Below, in pieces: positions 53,397-54,372 of a stretch of 54,372 bases of DNA (position 1 is the stretch's first letter; every line of letters starts with the position of its first letter). Origin of the DNA: Cypionkella sp. (lineage in GTDB: Bacteria; Pseudomonadota; Alphaproteobacteria; Rhodobacterales; Rhodobacteraceae); contig JALOSF010000024.1 of assembly GCA_025458525.1 (NCBI GenBank), forward strand, positions 1-54,372, given 5' to 3'. The notes under the pieces were generated by a model. It did no database searches. It saw only the letters and a program-made list of their open reading frames with translations, and had not been told where the DNA came from. A program made the position numbers and the translations under genes.

Positions 53397-54372
53397 CTAG
53401 GCGGCGCCGAACAGGCTGCGGCGTGCCAACATGCTGACCAGTTGCTGGGCTTCGAACGCTTTCAGCACCGGGAGCGGCGCGGCCCCAGCGTAGCCATGGC
53501 TCAGCAGCCGCAGCCCGTCGGCCTGCACCATCTCGGGCAAGCCAAGGTCGATGGAGACGCAATCTATCGCAGCCTGCCGTTCATCCGTGCGCGCGATGGT
53601 TCCGTTCGCCAGCGCATGGGCGCGCAGCAAGACCTCCTCGACACCGAACATATACTCGACTTCCGCGCCGCGCAGCGCGACCAACTGATCCGCCGACAGC
53701 AGCACATCGCTGCCCTGGCCAAGGAAAGGCGCCCGCATGAGGATCGGCGCGAAACTCCCGCGGCTGGGCAGGCGCAGGCGCGTGACGCGCAACACGGGTT
53801 GCAGCCCGTTGTCGGCGGTATGGATCAGATCGCCGGGCCGCAAGCTGCCGGCGGCGACAGGGCCACGCGCCGTCTCGATCGGAGTGCGCAGGCCAAGCCA
53901 GGGCGCGCGTTCCGGCGGAGTGTCGCCTTGCGTGACCCCAAACCACAGCACAGAGCGGTGGCGCAACGCCGCACCATCATGGCGGCAGAGCGCGGCAAGT
54001 TCGTGGGGCGACAGTTCAATCGGGCCGATCCCGCTGCTTTGGCATTCCTCCCCGCGGCCGATGCGACCAAAGCCAAGCGTCCAGCGCCCCGTGCGCCGGT
54101 TCCAACCATAGGTCATGCGCGCAGTGCCCAGCCCAAAGGGCAAAGGGCCGGGCAGCACAAGGCGCCGCACAATCTTGCCCGTTCTGTGCAACAGGATCAG
54201 CCCCGCCTTGGGATCGGCAAAGATCGAAAAGGTGCGCCGCACGCCATCATCCTGATGCCATTCCAGCAAGACGGTGCCATCGCCAAGTGGCAGCGATGCC
54301 TCCAGCACCATCAGACCCTGCGCCAAAGGCGCGCGATCGCCTTCGGGCAGCATCAGATCGGACAGGGCAAGC
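53397..54372 (-). CDS. Hint-domain-like protein (partial, runs off the window)
   Basis: At least 318 residues are visible and the frame is open to the window edge; the true start may lie beyond, with ATG 54353 only one option. The C-terminal half resembles the Hedgehog/intein (Hint) type 2 domain of Rhodobacterales: RTPIETARGPVAAGSLRPGD, DLIHTADNGLQPVLRV, LLSADQLVALRG and EVLLRAHALANG. In an active Hint the segment before the TPIxT motif begins with a cysteine; here it reads WLGLRTPIE, so the self-cleaving residue is missing. The N-terminal part (VLLEWHQDDGVRRTFSIFAD) is a beta-rich region of unknown role. Confidence 0.78.
   Translation of the reverse strand, partial: LALSDLMLPEGDRAPLAQGLMVLEASLPLGDGTVLLEWHQDDGVRRTFSIFADPKAGLILLHRTGKIVRRLVLPGPLPFGLGTARMTYGWNRRTGRWTLGFGRIGRGEECQSSGIGPIELSPHELAALCRHDGAALRHRSVLWFGVTQGDTPPERAPWLGLRTPIETARGPVAAGSLRPGDLIHTADNGLQPVLRVTRLRLPSRGSFAPILMRAPFLGQGSDVLLSADQLVALRGAEVEYMFGVEEVLLRAHALANGTIARTDERQAAIDCVSIDLGLPEMVQADGLRLLSHGYAGAAPLPVLKAFEAQQLVSMLARRSLFGAA

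Noticed and set aside
1-54372. Mobile element, prophage, defence system or CRISPR
   Set aside because: No transposase, integrase, terminal inverted repeat, tRNA-linked attachment site, restriction/defence gene or repeat-spacer array was recognised, and base composition looks even throughout apart from short AT-rich control regions.

Overview
The window is GC-rich, tightly packed alphaproteobacterial DNA. It fits a motile member of the Rhodobacterales (Rhodobacter / Gemmobacter / Tabrizicola type). The clues are the motB-flgE-flgK-flgL-flgI order, a CtrA-like box before flgE, tetrahydrodipicolinate succinylase next to a LOG protein, a Hint-domain protein, and an L-arabinose oxidative pathway with a ChvE/GguAB-type transporter. 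I saw no rRNA, tRNA, IS element, phage gene or CRISPR array. No stretch over 300 bp lacks a gene; the longest gap is 289 bp (14676-14964).

Layout. (1) 1-8056, plus strand: an L-arabinose-type operon. It holds the last codons of a sugar-binding protein, a 14-bp stem-loop, a two-NBD ABC ATPase, a permease, an AraD1/GguC-type FAH protein, an IlvD/Edd dehydratase, a Gfo/Idh/MocA sugar dehydrogenase and a semialdehyde dehydrogenase. Together these can import a pentose and oxidise it to 2-oxoglutarate without phosphorylation; only the lactonase is not seen. (2) 8053-14675, minus: a three-gene unit (DUF2126 transglutaminase, circularly permuted ATP-grasp fused to alpha-E, second transglutaminase) predicted to make or process an unknown peptide/amide product. 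A LysR gene is divergent from it. (3) 15889-19297: OmpA-like protein, GNAT acetyltransferase, CinA-like protein and type I methionine aminopeptidase. (4) 19312-25130, minus: flagellar genes motB, flgE, flgK, flgL, flgI. (5) 25232-27216: aldo/keto reductase and a YihY/BrkB membrane protein.

(6) 27206-37535: a D-xylose locus. ROK regulator xylR is divergent from xylF-xylH-xylG-xylB-xylA. The minus-strand operon appears to continue, with a gap of about 10 bp, into a Tat-exported vanadium-haloperoxidase/PAP2-type enzyme and a secreted CRTAC1/FG-GAP protein. That attachment to a sugar operon is unusual. (7) 37699-43385, plus: tamA-tamB, with a threefold ~100-residue repeat inside TamB. (8) 43379-51025, minus: a nine-gene catabolic/transport operon (creatininase-family amidohydrolase, ThiXYZ-like ABC transporter, cytosine-deaminase-like amidohydrolase, FAD oxidoreductase, NAD(P)H quinone-type oxidoreductase, RidA, RutR-like TetR regulator). 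It is preceded by a 22-bp near-perfect palindrome resembling RutR-family operators. It looks like an uncharacterised pathway for a nitrogen heterocycle. (9) 51227-54372: LOG family protein, dapD, a small unknown acidic protein and a Hint-like protein that runs off the window and lacks the usual first cysteine.

The strongest candidates for undescribed biology are the N-heterocycle operon with its palindrome, the haloperoxidase/CRTAC1 pair on the xylose operon, and the transglutaminase/ATP-grasp unit. Function assignments come from recognising family motifs by eye; no database search was run.
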